A stretch of DNA of 64,000 nt, taken from positions 7,165,947 through 7,229,946 of the forward strand of contig CM025849.1 in NCBI GenBank assembly GCA_003952965.2. Direction: 5' to 3'. Position numbers and translations under genes: made by a program. This stretch comes from Morella rubra. Taxonomy: Eukaryota; Streptophyta; Magnoliopsida; Fagales; Myricaceae. Below, in pieces: positions 20,197 through 31,454 of the stretch. Within the stretch, counting starts at the first letter, position 1, and each line of letters starts with the position of its first letter. The notes under the pieces are model-generated. The model was given only the letters and a program-made list of their open reading frames with translations. It made no database searches and was not told the DNA's origin.

Positions 20197-20889
20197 TGAT
20201 GGGAATGGATTTTTCAAAACCAAAAAAGCTCGCGAAGGCCTTATAAGAGGAGAAGCCCAAGCCCGTCCATGAGTATATAAGATTCTTCTCGAACCAAGGG
20301 TCAAGCCTGTAGCAAAATCGATAGCCCTCTTAAATGAAGATCGCATCATATATGGGAAATAAGGCCTAGGAGGGATTTAATCATCCGATTTTCCTGACAC
20401 TATAAATGCTATACATAATGAAATCTCGTCATTAAATGGATAGACAGAAGCCGCATCACTATAGACCAATAGGAGAAAAAGAAGGAAAAAAGTGGGTCCT
20501 ACATTGTTAACAAAAAAACAAAAGGACTGATATTCAAAGAAAGGAACACAGGCCCAAGCCCAAGACACCTCGGCCTGTAATGGAAAGAAAAAGAGTAAAT
20601 GGAGAAGGCAAGGAGCAAAAGAGAGGTTCACAGTTCTTTCTCTCTAACTCTTTCACTAAAGACAAAAACTGAGAAAAAGAGAAAATAGATGACAATAACT
20701 GAAAATGGCATCAGAGAAATCCCCCTACAGAGACGACTTTGAGTTCTAACGTGTTATTTTTGCTTGCAGGAGAAAGGAAGGAGATTCTGGACCTTTCAAC
20801 CTGTCCAAATACTGGACTTCAAGTCTAGATCCCTCGGGCTTGTGGCCTATTAGATTTTTGTGATAGGCCGATTAAAAATGGCTTTATCA
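20197..20889 (+). mobile_element. Solo LTR, 693 bp, with target-site duplication
   Basis: It runs from TGATGGGAATGG to GGCTTTATCA and is bordered by the 5-bp duplication AAAGT (20192-20196 and 20890-20894). The unoccupied version of the site is the paralogous module near 6990-7010 (GATAATGAGTTATACT). Inside are GAGTATATAAG near 20270, a plausible TATA box, and CTATAAATG near 20400. No internal coding region remains, so it arose by LTR-LTR recombination. No protein is left to assign copia or gypsy. Confidence 0.85.
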
Positions 20890-20894
20890 AAAGT

Positions 20895-21060
20895 TATACT
20901 ATCTTTGCAGGTTCAAATATGAGCAAAAACAAAGAGTTGGTCCAGCAAAGTCTCTTAGAAATTTTCAAATTATATCAAAATTTCAATTTTGAAATATTTT
21001 CTTCCTTACAAAAATTTCAATTTTTCAAAAAATCATTTTTAAAAGGTTTCCTTTCAATAG
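20895..21060 (+). repeat. LINE-module copy 2 (right part)
   Basis: It continues the copy interrupted at 20192 and matches 7000-7130 (TCAAATTATATCAAAATTTC, TTGAAATATTT). Confidence 0.7.
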
Positions 21061-21916
21061 AATCTCAATTTATTTGAAACTCAATCAACTCTATAAATAT
21101 ATGAGAAGGTGGACCAAGAAAATTGAGGAGGTCATTCCATGAGATCCGTGTCCATAAAAAATTCAGTTCAATGGTTTTCCACTTCTTATATGTTTTCCAT
21201 TTCTAGCTTTAATATTTTGCTGTTTATTTTGTTAAATGATTTAATATTTATTTAGATCTAGATAATAAGATTTTAGGACTTGTTCTAAAATTATTATTGA
21301 ATTTTTAAAATAGAAGAATAACAACTATTCACCCCACCAATAGTAATTTTCAATTGGATGCTAATCGAATGACGTGACTCGTAATTGTGGGTATGTGCTC
21401 AGAATTTGATTGGCAATATCTCAACGGAATGTATTCCAGTAACTATCTTAACGAGTGATACGCCAAGGTTTCTCTTTGAGCGACCCTGGATTTCTTTCCT
21501 GGCAACGGAAGTTTACTTAGAAAAAAAAAAAAAAAAAGATTGGGGTAGTACAGGAACTTTCCCCTCAAGTAACTAAGCAAGAAGGAAGGGACCCCATATT
21601 AGTATTTGGATGATTTATGATGTTTTGTGTTTTATGATAAATGAAAAGGAAAAAAAGGAAACATTAATCGATCCGACACGCGACACCTAACCAACTGTCT
21701 AGTGGGTGTTAAAGAATGCGTGCATTTACTTCTAAACCACCACTATTAAAAAGCCCGTGATCCGTGACTCGGCATCCAAAAAATCTCACGTAGATGTACA
21801 CATTAATTCTTCTGAAATATTTAAGCAGCGTCTATGTTCCACTGCTCCGGTCCGGAGGTCTCTCTCTCTCTCAAACACATATACGCAACTGTAGGTTTTT
21901 CTCTGTGACTGGGAGT
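21061..21916 (+). promoter_or_regulatory. Upstream region of psi-QOR3
   Basis: AT-rich to about 21540. It is then homologous to the QOR2 and QOR4 promoters: TAATCGATCCGACAC, GTGTTAA-GAATG, CCGTGATCC, GCTCCGGTCC, and a CTCTC-rich 5'UTR next to the ATG. The TATA position reads AAATATTTAAGC near 21816. The promoter may still work although the gene behind it is broken. Confidence 0.6.
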
Positions 21917-23095
21917 ATGGCAAGTAGAGTTATGCATGCAGTTCAGTACAGCAGTTGCCGAGAAGGGTCTAGTGATTTGAAGGTTCATTTCATATCTCTC
22001 TGTTGCTTTTCCTTATACTCGGCCATACTTTTCTTGCACACAGCAGCTTATTCCCAGATACTAGCTAGCATTGATTCTTCTCGGGGAAAGTAGTAGAACT
22101 TAATGTTGCTGTTGGGTATGTTGCTTATGTTTGTTCTTGAGTTTGGTGTCCTCCTCTTCGGTCTCTGAGAATCTGAGATAAGCTAAAGTAGCTACAGTAG
22201 AACAGTACTTCCTTAGATAAGTAGCTGGTATAAGTACTTCCTTAGTCTCAAAACTGTGAGGAATTTAGAGAAAGGAAGTACAGAAAGAAAGACAAGCTAA
22301 GTAGCTACAGTAGAACAGTACTTCCTTAGAGAAGGGTAGACATCGATCAGAAGTTACAACTCGGGTAAAAGGACTTTAATGATTGATGAAGCATGCAGTA
22401 GTGGGGTGCGATATGGCCCACCAATTGGCTGGATGGATTGCTAGGAATTATTGCTTTGGTTACCTCAATCTGAGGACATTACCAGTTTATGCAACTAATG
22501 ATTCATGGGCCATGGCTATGACACCCCGTGATATTATTTTGTCTTTATTTCAATGATATCGTTTGATTAGAAAAAAATGAGAACCAAAGTAGCAAGGTGA
22601 AGCACTCGTACCAGCTAGTTTTTGGGTAGTGTATATGTGAATATGTTTAACTTGATTTGCTGAAGCCTTTATTGGCAGTTTCTGTGAGGCAGCTGCCTTA
22701 ATAGAAGCTTATTGCAACCTAATTTGTTGCTTTCGCGGTCCGTTGAACTCTTGATTCCCTCAGACGTAAAACGTTCTTCAGTAATCGAATTTATTTTCCT
22801 TAAGATGTAAAACATTTTTCAGTTATCGAAGTCATTTTTACTCAGAGCATAAAACGTTTTTCAGTTATCGAATTCATTTTTCTTCAGACGTAAAACGTTT
22901 TCAGTTATCAAATTCATTTTCCTCGTACATAAAACGTTTTTCAATTATTGAATTAAATTCTGAGCATAAAACGTTTTTCAGTTATCAAATTTATTTTCCT
23001 TGAATGCGTGAAACGTTTCCAGTTATCAAGGCTGAAGATGCTTGGCAAAGAATATCCATTGAAAAACTGCTGGGAAGATCATCGTGGAGCCTTAG
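21917..23095 (+). pseudogene. psi-QOR3: exon 1 plus chimeric exon 2/satellite/exon 4
   Basis: Exon 1 (21917-21982; MASRVMHAVQYSSCREGSSDLK) and its GT donor are intact and nearly identical to QOR4. The exon 2 acceptor reads GCGG instead of GCAG (about 22738). Only the first six or so codons of exon 2 follow (SVELLIP). At about 22757 the sequence passes into the ~41-bp satellite, which runs to 23024. It then enters the last codons of exon 4 (IKAEDAW, with one G missing) and stops at 23093-23095. About 85 percent of the coding sequence is missing. A transcript would be a short chimeric RNA. Confidence 0.93.
22757..23024. repeat. ~41-bp satellite array inside psi-QOR3, about 7 units
   Basis: It joins QOR exon 2 on the left at GATTCC/CTCAGACG and exon 4 on the right at TTATC/AAGGCTGAAG. 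Both junctions have short matches between the satellite unit and the gene (ATTCC and TTATCAA). Confidence 0.88.
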
Positions 23096-24110
23096 GTGCA
23101 GTACGCCTGGAGTAGCTGAAACGAAGAGCTTGTGCAAGAGCCATTTGAATTTAAACTTGTTAAGTTGAATAAGCTATGCGAAGATATATACGATATTAAA
23201 AAATGCTATATTTTTTTTCATTGCTATCCGTACCTCTGTTCTGTCTTGTTAACGTTTTGATTAAAGTTGACCATTAACAATGTGAACAAAATCAGGTATG
23301 CAGAAAACATAATAAACAAGCCTTATGAAAAAGCTTCTTGTGTCTTCAATGGTGAGAAAATTTAGGCAAAGAAAACAACATAAGATGTCTTAAAACACTA
23401 ACGCATCTAAAATTGTTGTCATGACAACAATCTCTCCATTAGAGCAAGAAAAATAAAGGGCAAGAAAACATAACAAGTTAATTTGGTAATTCAACCATAG
23501 ATATCAAAGTTTCGAGTACCAACAAGTTTCAATCCAATAGTTTATGGGAGAAATAGATTGTCGTCTCTCCAACCCAATGATATCAGTATTAGTTGATCTT
23601 AGACCTTCTTAACATCAAAAGTTATTTCAAAAAATGATACTTTCATTACACTTTTAAACTGATCACCTCTCTCTACCAACCAAGACTAACCCAACAAAGC
23701 AACCGGATGAAAAGCTAACACAAGTTTTGACTTTATCTGAGTCAAGAGGTTTCCTGACTTAGCTTGAGGATGTACACCGGGATAAATAAGACAGAGGGGC
23801 TTCAGCATCTCCTAGAGGTCATCGGATCCTTTTCTTTCCTCTCTCTCTCATCCTTCTTTTTAACTCTTTCTCTCTCATCCATCATGTCGTTTTCTTTCTT
23901 TTTTTCTTTTTTTGGGTTAATTTCCATACTCCTTATCGTGTTCACTTAACGACAAGAAATAAGAGACAACATTGCCAGATGGCTCACCTGTTACCTCCAT
24001 GGGTAGCAAAATCATACTGTTTCGGATTCAGTATGTATCCTCTGTTCCTCTAACAGTAAGAAATGCTGATTGTTGCTTTGATAAAATATGATTCACTTCT
24101 CATATGAAAT
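23096..24110 (+). repeat. QOR 3'UTR and downstream module, copy 3
   Basis: The same module as 2536-3434 and 16623-17518. It is uninterrupted at the place where the gypsy element and the LINE landed in the other two, and so serves as the empty-site reference (CACCTGTTACCTCCATGGGT near 23984). Confidence 0.8.
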
Positions 24111-24720
24111 ATGAATCATTGGTTTAGGAAAATAATAATTGAAAAAAAAAAAAGCAAGAGACAGTAGTACACAGCTCTGTGGTGACTTAATTCCTGTTCA
24201 TCCAAAAAATTGGTAAAGTAATACTATAGTACACGAGTAGTGATACCATTAGGTTTTTTTTTTTTTTTTTTTTTTATGTTTTTATGAACGGCTCTATATA
24301 AAGTATGGCCTAAATTGGCAAATTTAATTGACACTGTCAGTTTTTATCTTCAAGGATCTTTAGTCCGGTTATATATAGAGAAATAACTCTGACCCGATCC
24401 ATAATTTACAGACAAAAAATGCTCCATCCCTTGACATAGAAGGTAAAAAAAATTGCACCAACCTAAAATCCCTTCGAATATGATATGAGTTGGAAAAAGG
24501 AACTTCTTTCTAATATAATCGAAACAAATTTGGGTGCTGAAAAATTCAGGGGAGTTCTCTGCTAAATCGATGTGTAGGGAGGTGGTTAAAAGAAGATTTA
24601 ATATATATATCTTCGTAACCCATTGAAGCTACGCATTGGAAGGTTCATTGAAATTACATGAAAGAGTACTGAAAATCCTCTTGTGGAGACTTGCAGTTCA
24701 GAGGAGGATGAACTGCTATG
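24111..24720 (+). repeat. Module M2 and LINE remnant, copy 3
   Basis: It repeats 6110-6720: GTGACTTAATTCC, a poly(T) run near 24256-24276, CTCTATATAAAGTATGGCC, CTGACCCGATCC, and the zf-RVT scrap (TTCAGGGGAGTTCTCTG near 24546). The LINE part is shorter and more decayed than copy 1. Confidence 0.72.
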
Positions 24721-25800
24721 GGAGATAAGTTTAAGTTCTATCCTGTAAATATCCCATATGAGATTTGACACTTATAGACTGGGCAATATTGTTAGGTAAT
24801 GTTGTTAGTGTTTGAGTGTTGGCAAAATTTCGTAAATTTTAAATTTAAATTGAGTTGTATTTTGGTTAAAGTGTTTAATAGATTAAATAGTTTTTTAAAG
24901 TTCGATAGAATAAGACATTGTCGAGATGAAAAACTAAAAAGAAGGAGCTAGCCCCACGCAAGACAGAAAATTTCTAAATTATTTCAAATTTTCAATTTTG
25001 AAATTTTTTCCTTCTTTCATAATTTAAATTTTTGAAAACATTTTTTTTTTAAAAAAATTGTTATTGATTTTTTAAATAGAGGGGAAATGCTTATTCACCC
25101 CCTTAATCTACATTGAATTTTTCAAATATGATGACATGGTATGTTAGATAAATCTAAGTTCTACCCATAAACATTCACTATGAAACTTGACCCTTATTGA
25201 ATTCATCTATTTTTCTTTTTCTTTTTTTCACTCTATGTGAGTTTCGGCCACTAAGCCCACAAACCCTTTTGTAATGAGCTAAAGAGAGTGCTAGTCATAT
25301 CTATTTTTTAACCTCAAAATGACTAGTCAAATAGTTATTCAGCCAAAAAATAAAAAATAATAATCAAATAGTGATGTTTGTTTTTTAAAAAATTGTAAGA
25401 TTTTTAAGTTTGATAGAATTTGAATATTTATTATAGAAACTCTTTGTGTTTGGGGTAATTTTTAGAAAAATAAAAAGGTGAGAGAGATGCTTTGGTGTAA
25501 TTATTTAATAAAAAAATATTAGAATTAGGTGAAATTATAAAATGAGAAAATTTGTCATAATTTTTTAAAAAGATATTGAAATTTGTGTGAAAAAAATTAG
25601 AAATTGTGTAAAAGATATTTGTGTTTGTATATAAATTTTTAAAGTTTTAAATATTTATTTTATAAATTTGATTAAATGTATGTATATTTTAAAATACTTT
25701 TGCAAACGTCTATACCTTCGTTTTTGAATTGCTTGAAAAAGATAGTCTCAATTTTACAATAGGGACTTGATTTCATCTCTATTAATTCTTGTGTGTTCTC
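24721..25800. other. AT-rich intergenic region
   Basis: No gene. Near 24940-25060 a short stretch resembles the tail of the LINE module (AAAAAGAAGGAGCTAGCCC, TTTCAATTTTGAAAT). The rest is very AT-rich, with ordinary T and A runs. Confidence 0.55.
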
Positions 25801-26181
25801 TCACTCCACGTGAGATTGGGAAATGACAGGAACTTTACCCTGAAGTACGAAGCGACGGACCCCTTTAGTTGTACTCGTACTCTTATTTTGACGATTTATG
25901 TAGTTTTGCGTTTACTGATATATATATAAAAAACATTAATCGATCCGACACCTTCCCAACTGCCTGGTTGGTGTAATGAATGCGTGCATTGACTTCAAAG
26001 CGACCACTATTAACAGCCCGTGATCCGCGACTCGGCATACAAAAAATCTCACGTAGATGTCCACCTCCAATCTCCAGAAATATTGAAGCGGCCTCTATGT
26101 TCCAGTGCTCCGGTCCGGAGGTCCCTCTCTCTCTCTCAAACACATATACGCAACTGTAGATTTTTCTCTGTGACTGGGAGT
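25801..26181 (+). promoter_or_regulatory. Promoter and 5'UTR region of QOR4
   Basis: Aligned with the QOR2 and psi-QOR3 upstream regions. A CCACGTGAG motif is at about 25806. The place of the QOR2 TATA box reads AAATATTGAAGC (about 26078), a poor TATA box. The CTCTC-rich 5'UTR directly before the ATG at 26182 is kept. Confidence 0.55.
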
Positions 26182-28646
26182 ATGGCAAGTAGAGCTATGC
26201 ACGCAGTTCAGTACAGCAGTTGCCGAGAAGGGTCTAGTGATTTGAAGGTTCATTTCATATCTCTCTGTTGCTTTTCCTTATACTCAGCCATACTTTTCTT
26301 GCACACAGCAGCTTATTCCCAGATACTAGCTAGCAGCCTAGCATTGATTCTTCTCGGGGAAAGTAGTACTTCATGTTGTTGTTGGGTATGTTGCTTATGT
26401 TTGTTCTTGAGTTTGGTGTCCTCCTCTTCAGTCTCTGAGAATCTGAGATAGTCATAAAACTGAGAGGAATTTAGACAAAGGAAGTACAGAAAGAAAGACA
26501 AACTAACTAGCTACAGTAGAACACTTAGAAAAAATCCTAGCTACAGTAGAACAGTACTTCTGCACTGAAGGGCAGACATCGATCAGAAGTTACAACTCGG
26601 AGAAAAGGACTTTAAAGATTGATGAAGCTTGGAGCATACAGTAGTGGGTACGATATGGACCACCAATTGGCTGGATTGATTGCTAGGAATCATTGATTTG
26701 GTTTCCTCAATCTGAGGACATAATTCCCAGTTTATGCAACTAAAGACTCATGGGCAGAGAAAAAAAAACTAAAGACTCATGGGCCATGGCTATGACACCT
26801 CGTGATAATATTTTGTCTTTATTTCAATGATATCGTTGCTTAGAAAAAAAAAACCCTATGCTTTTGTACTTGAGAACTAAAGTCGCAAGGTGAAGCACTC
26901 ATACTAGCTAGTTTTTTTGGTAATGTATCTGTGAATATGTTATAACTTGCAATTTGCTGAAGCCTTTAACACGATATTGGCTGTGAGGCAGCTCATGCCT
27001 TAATTAGAAGCTTATTGCAATCTAAGTTGTTGCGTTTGCAGTATGTTGAACTCCCGATTCCCACTCCAAAAAAAGATGAGGTTCTGATAAAGGTAGAAGC
27101 AGCTAGTATCTGTCCGTTTGAATGGAAAATTCAGCAAGGCCTGCTGCGGCCTGTAATTCCTCGCCACTTACCTTATATTCCTGGTAATTTGATCTTAATT
27201 GGGTTTGTACGTATTTGATCATAGGCTCTCCTTTTAGCCAGGTTATTTGTCCCAAAGGGTACGTTGGAGTCTGTCCTGCAAATCGAGGGGGTGCCACTTG
27301 AGCCATGGCTCAGTGACAGTTTATGTATTACTAAACATTGGTTACCCCTGTAACTTCAAGGATAGGAGTCTCTCCTCAAGTTGAAGTTTTGCCCAAACTT
27401 CAAGATTTGCCGTTGTTATGTCTAATTCTCACACTAAATATAATTAATAACATGTGTATTACCAATTATTTTCAGTACCAATAAGTGCAATGAGCACATC
27501 TAATGGCACAGCATGCCACCTTAATTAATAAGGAGAATTCTATCCGAACATACTTAACCCGCCTTATTAATTGAGGCGGCATGCTCATTTGTCATTGGAT
27601 CATGTGTTGAGATTTAATCTTAGTAATCCGTCTAGACTCATCATGGGTATCATTGTTTTAATTGAATGCCCAAGACTCTTGATGTCAGTCTTGACTCCTA
27701 ATACGTTGCAAATTTTTCCTTTGTTGCATTAAAAGCATATTTTCCTCAGTTTTGGGCTGACGATATTCTTCGTTGCAACAGGTACTGATGTGGCGGGTGA
27801 GATCGTTGAGGTCGGATCAGGAGTGAAAAATTTCAAAGCTGGTGACAAAGTCGTAGCCATGCTCAACTTTTTTGTAAGGGATATTTCATTTATTTCCTTG
27901 TTGTGTCCTTATATTATATACACCGTCGTCATCTTTGTCATGTGGCATGTCAACAGAACGGAGGTGGTCTAGCAGAGTTTATTGTGGCTAAGGCGAGCTT
28001 GACAGTTGCTAGGCCAGCAGAAGTTTCGGCAGCAGAAGTTGCTGGCTTACCCGCTTCAGGTCTCACGGCTCATCAGGCACTCACTGACTCTGCTGGGATT
28101 AAGCTTGACGGAAGCGGAAAGCAGGCAAACATACTGATTACTGGCGCCTCAACCGGTTCGGGTCATTTTGCACTCCAACTGGCAAAGCTCGGAAATACAT
28201 ATATTACAGCTACTTGTGCACCCCAGCATGTTGAGCTTGTCAAGAGCCTAGGAGCCGATGAGGTTTTGGACTGCACGACCCCAGAAGGGGCAGCTCTGAA
28301 GAGCCCGTCTGGTAAGAAATATGACGTGGTGATCCACTGCGCAGAACCCATTCCTTGGGCAACTTTTGAGCCAAATTTGGCTTCCAACGGGAAGATATTT
28401 GATATCAATCCTACACCTGGTGCCCTCAAAACATATGCCCTTAAGAAACTTACATTCTCCAAGAAGCAGCTCACCCCTGTAATGTTGAATGCCAAGGCTG
28501 AGAACCTGGAATTTCTTGTTAAGTTGGTGAAGGAAGGGAAACTCAAGACGGTGATTGACTCGAAGTATTCCCTGATCAAGGCTGAAGATGCTTGGGCTAA
28601 GAATATGGATGACAAAGCTGTTGGGAAGATAATCTTGGAGCCTTAG
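26182..28646 (+). CDS. QOR4: ceQORH-like NADPH quinone oxidoreductase, diverged type
   Basis: Intact gene. Exons are 26182-26247, 27042-27183, 27782-27873 and 27957-28646 (stop TAG). Every intron is GT/AG, and the CDS is 990 bp (329 aa). The family and expected role are as for QOR2: an NADPH-dependent medium-chain reductase of reactive carbonyls and quinones, associated with the plastid envelope. The start context AGTATGGC is shared by all copies. It shares the altered cofactor site of QOR2: GASTGSGHF at 163-171, CAPQH at 187-191, DCTT at 205-208. Alone among the copies it reads SICPFEWKIQ where others have (N/S)P(I/V)DWK, changing a strongly conserved Asp to Glu. Intron 3 is 83 bp. The reading frame is open throughout, which argues for continued selection; substrate and activity are unknown. 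Confidence 0.92.
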
Positions 28647-28880
28647 GTACTGCAGTATTTCCTCAGTCTCTTGTCGTGTTCACGTATGATAATAAACAAG
28701 AGAAAACAGCATCAGATGGGTCACGTATCAGCTCAGTGGGTGGTAAAATCTTACTATTTTGGATTCCAAACATGTATCCTCTGTTCCTGTAACTGTAAGA
28801 AATGCAGATTGGTGCTTCGATACAACATGATTTGTTTATCTTATGCAATATGCATCATTATGTATCGGGTCGAAGTCGGG
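28647..28880 (+). repeat. QOR4 3' flank and end of downstream module
   Basis: A shortened version of the module: CTCTTGTCGTGTTCACG, AACAGCATCAGATGGGTCAC, AAAATCTTACTATTTTGG, CATGTATCCTCTGTTCCT. The first 700 or so bases of the module present after QOR2 are missing here. Confidence 0.7.
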
Positions 28881-29240
28881 AATTAACCATTCGGAGACCA
28901 ATCACATAAAAAAGATTTTTAAGGGATCAAAATAAATAAAACATAATTTTTTTCAAAAATTTATTAAAAAAAAAGTACAAAATATGCTTTTTTTTAAGGA
29001 GCTTCTAGAGGATTGGGAGGCCATGCTCCCGCCAACCCCCTTGGCTCAGTCTCTGTTGGATATCATATACCATGTGCTTGTGAATCTATCACTCTTGGGA
29101 TGAGTAGTAGATTCACATGGTATCGGAGCATGGAGATGTTGACACAATTAATTGACAGTAAGTGCAATTTTTGGTTGAGTAAGTGTGTAATATTTCAATG
29201 CACCAACAACTTGACGAAAATCAATCGAATTTGAAAGAGG
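28881..29240 (+). other. Possible LTR end with primer-site-like motif
   Basis: ATTCACA at 29111-29117 is followed by TGGTATCGGAGC (29118-29129), one base off the tRNA-Met primer site of copia elements. The stretch before it could be the end of an LTR. No matching partner LTR or gag is visible, so this is weak. An alternative is a chance hairpin, since CCATGTG and CACATGG flank it. Confidence 0.3.
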
Positions 29241-31400
29241 ATCAACATCAGAAAATGATAACTTGCCACCTGAAACACAAAGGAGTTGGTGAAGGTTTGG
29301 CACCAGCCATTTTGGTGCGATGAAGAATATTCACGATGCACTTGTTTTGACGAAGATGAATCCCATCAATGGTGCGAGTGACCTGTATGCTAAGAAAATA
29401 GCCAAGAGGACCAATGTCTCGTAATTTGAACTTAGACTGCAAAAGTATGATGAGAGAGCTCATGAGAGACTTATGAGTGCCCATAATAAAAATATCTTAC
29501 ATAAATGAGAATAAATAAGTGGCTAAATTATTCCGTACGTCCCTAGGATTTGACCTTTTTTCAGTTTGGTTCTTAGGGTTCAATTTTTCCTAAAAACATC
29601 CCTAGGGTGAGGACTTATTACCAAATCGATCCTGTCGTCAACTCATTGGATGGAAATGCACACGTGGCTAACGGCTTACACGTAGGAATTGACAGCTGGA
29701 TTAAAAAAAAATCTACCAAATCACAATGTGACACGTGTCAGTAAATTAATAAAAAAACATAATTAATTTTTTTTAATGTTAAAAAAAAAGGACCAGATCG
29801 GGGATCCCTGATCCTTTCCCGGAGGGAGGCCGCCGGGGGATTCTGGCCGCCCAGTTCTCCCCCAGCCGCCCCAGTGGGATGGGGGAGGTCTCCCAGCCGG
29901 CCCCCCCAACGGTCCTGGTAGAGGCCCCCTCCACCGGCCGCCGGGGAGTCTGGAACTGGGCGGCCAGCGGAGGGAGGAGGAATCCCTCCTCCACCCCGGG
30001 CAGTGCTCCGGGGCAGATGGGGGAGGTCCCCCAGCCGCCCCATCCTTGGGGTGGAGGAGGGATTCCTCCCCCCCCTCCGCTGTGCCGGCCAGACTCCCCC
30101 AACGGCCGATGGAGGGGGCCTCCACTGGGAAAGGATCGGGGGTCCCCGATCCGGTCCTCTTTTTTTTTTCAATATTAAAAAAAATTAATTATGTTTTTTA
30201 TTAATTTTAGATTATTTTTATTTTTTAAAAAAATTTTTTATTTTTTTACTGACACATGTCACACTATGATTGGGTGGGATTTTTTTTTTATCCAACTATC
30301 AATTCCCACGTGTAAGCCGCTAGCCACGTGTACATTTTCATCCAATGAGTTGACGACATGATCGATTTGGTAATGGGTCCTCACCCAGGGATATTTTTAG
30401 GGAAAATCGAACCCTGAGGACCAAACTGGGAAAAGGTCAAACTCTAGGGATGTACGGAATAATTTAGCCTAAATAAATGCTGATCCAAGTTATGATAAGT
30501 AAAGAGAGATGTGTCGACCGTAGAAACACTAAATCCAAATTCAAGAAGGCAGTTAGACAACCATGTATACCAAGCACGTAGAGCTTGCTTGAGTCCATAT
30601 AGGAACTTGTGTAGGCGACAAACATGATTAGGCCATGTGGAATCAACAAATTCTTGTGGTTGATGGATATAAACTTCCTTTTGGAAATGCCCATTAAGAA
30701 AAGCATTAAAAATATCAAGTTGACGGATCTCTCAGTTGTGGTGAATTGCAAGTGTAAGCATAATAAGAACCACAACAGGTTTAATAACTGGACTGAACGT
30801 CTTTGAATAATCAACACCACTGACTTGTGTGAATCCTTTTGCAACCAAACGTGCTTTAAGTCGCTCAATCTAACCATCCGATGTTTCTTTGATTTTATAA
30901 ATCCATTTAATGTCAATGATATTGTGATCCAGTAATCGAAGAACCAAGTTTCACATGCCTTTAGTCAAGAGGGCCTCATATTCCTTCGCCTGTTTTCACT
31001 CTGCAAATTTAATAGCATGAGAGAAATTTGTAGGTACTGTGATAATGGTCTGGGCGTGGAAGGCATGGAGAGGGTACCGAGTTTTACAGGACATATAATA
31101 ATTAGGAAATTGTTTGGGTTTGAAGGAATTGGTTTGAGAGCGTGTCACCATTCGAGATTCACCTAAATCACTAAAGGAAGGGGTGGATCCATGGACATGA
31201 TTTGATATAGAGGAAAGAGGCTCATAGGGAGTGGTAATGGCCAAGAATCTGGATGGGTAGGGTACGAATGTGGAAAAAAATTTGGTTGGGAGGCATCATT
31301 TTCTAAGGAGATGGATTGAACATCACATAAAGTGTTTAGGTTCATTATATGCCATATTAGTAGGAGAAGAATTCAAATTCAAAATAGGAGAATTTAAAGG
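29240..31400 (-). mobile_element. copia pol fragment (RT region), split by a MULE-like element
   Basis: On the - strand, from 31345, a Ser/Pro-rich linker (31345-31000) is followed by reverse transcriptase. Across frames it reads KGFTQVSGVDYSKTFSP near 30840-30790, QLDIFNAFLNGHFQKEVYIHQP near 30720-30660 and LHKFLYGLKQALRAWY near 30610-30560. After the insertion it continues (29484-29270) with IGPLGYFLSIQVTRTIDGIHL and NILHRTKMAGAKPSPTP. No LTR, gag or RNase H is found. Frameshifts and the 949-bp insertion make it dead. Confidence 0.87.
29521..30469. mobile_element. 949-bp MULE-like MITE with long TIRs and GC-rich core
   Basis: The ends are inverted copies (GGCTAAATTATTCCGTAC at 29521 and its reverse complement ending at 30469). 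Inverted similarity continues inward for about 300 bp on each side, up to GGGATC near the core. The 9-bp flanks TAAATAAGT (29512-29520) and TAAATAAAT (30470-30478) differ at one base and fit a Mutator-type target duplication. The core (about 29795-30160) is very GC-rich and full of partial palindromes. Open frames on both strands there are composition artefacts. It is inserted in a copia RT. Confidence 0.88.
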
Positions 31401-31454
31401 AGAAATAGATGGAGAAGTTACCAAATTTTAGAAGAATTAGAAATTAAAATAGGA

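Noticed and set aside
29118-29129. A second complete copia element beginning at a primer-site-like motif
   Set aside because: No partner LTR and no gag follow. Only a low-confidence note was kept.
29738-30188. Several Pro/Gly-rich open frames of 60-144 codons on both strands
   Set aside because: They overlap in the GC-rich core of the MULE-like element. Composition alone keeps stops rare, and no domain is present.
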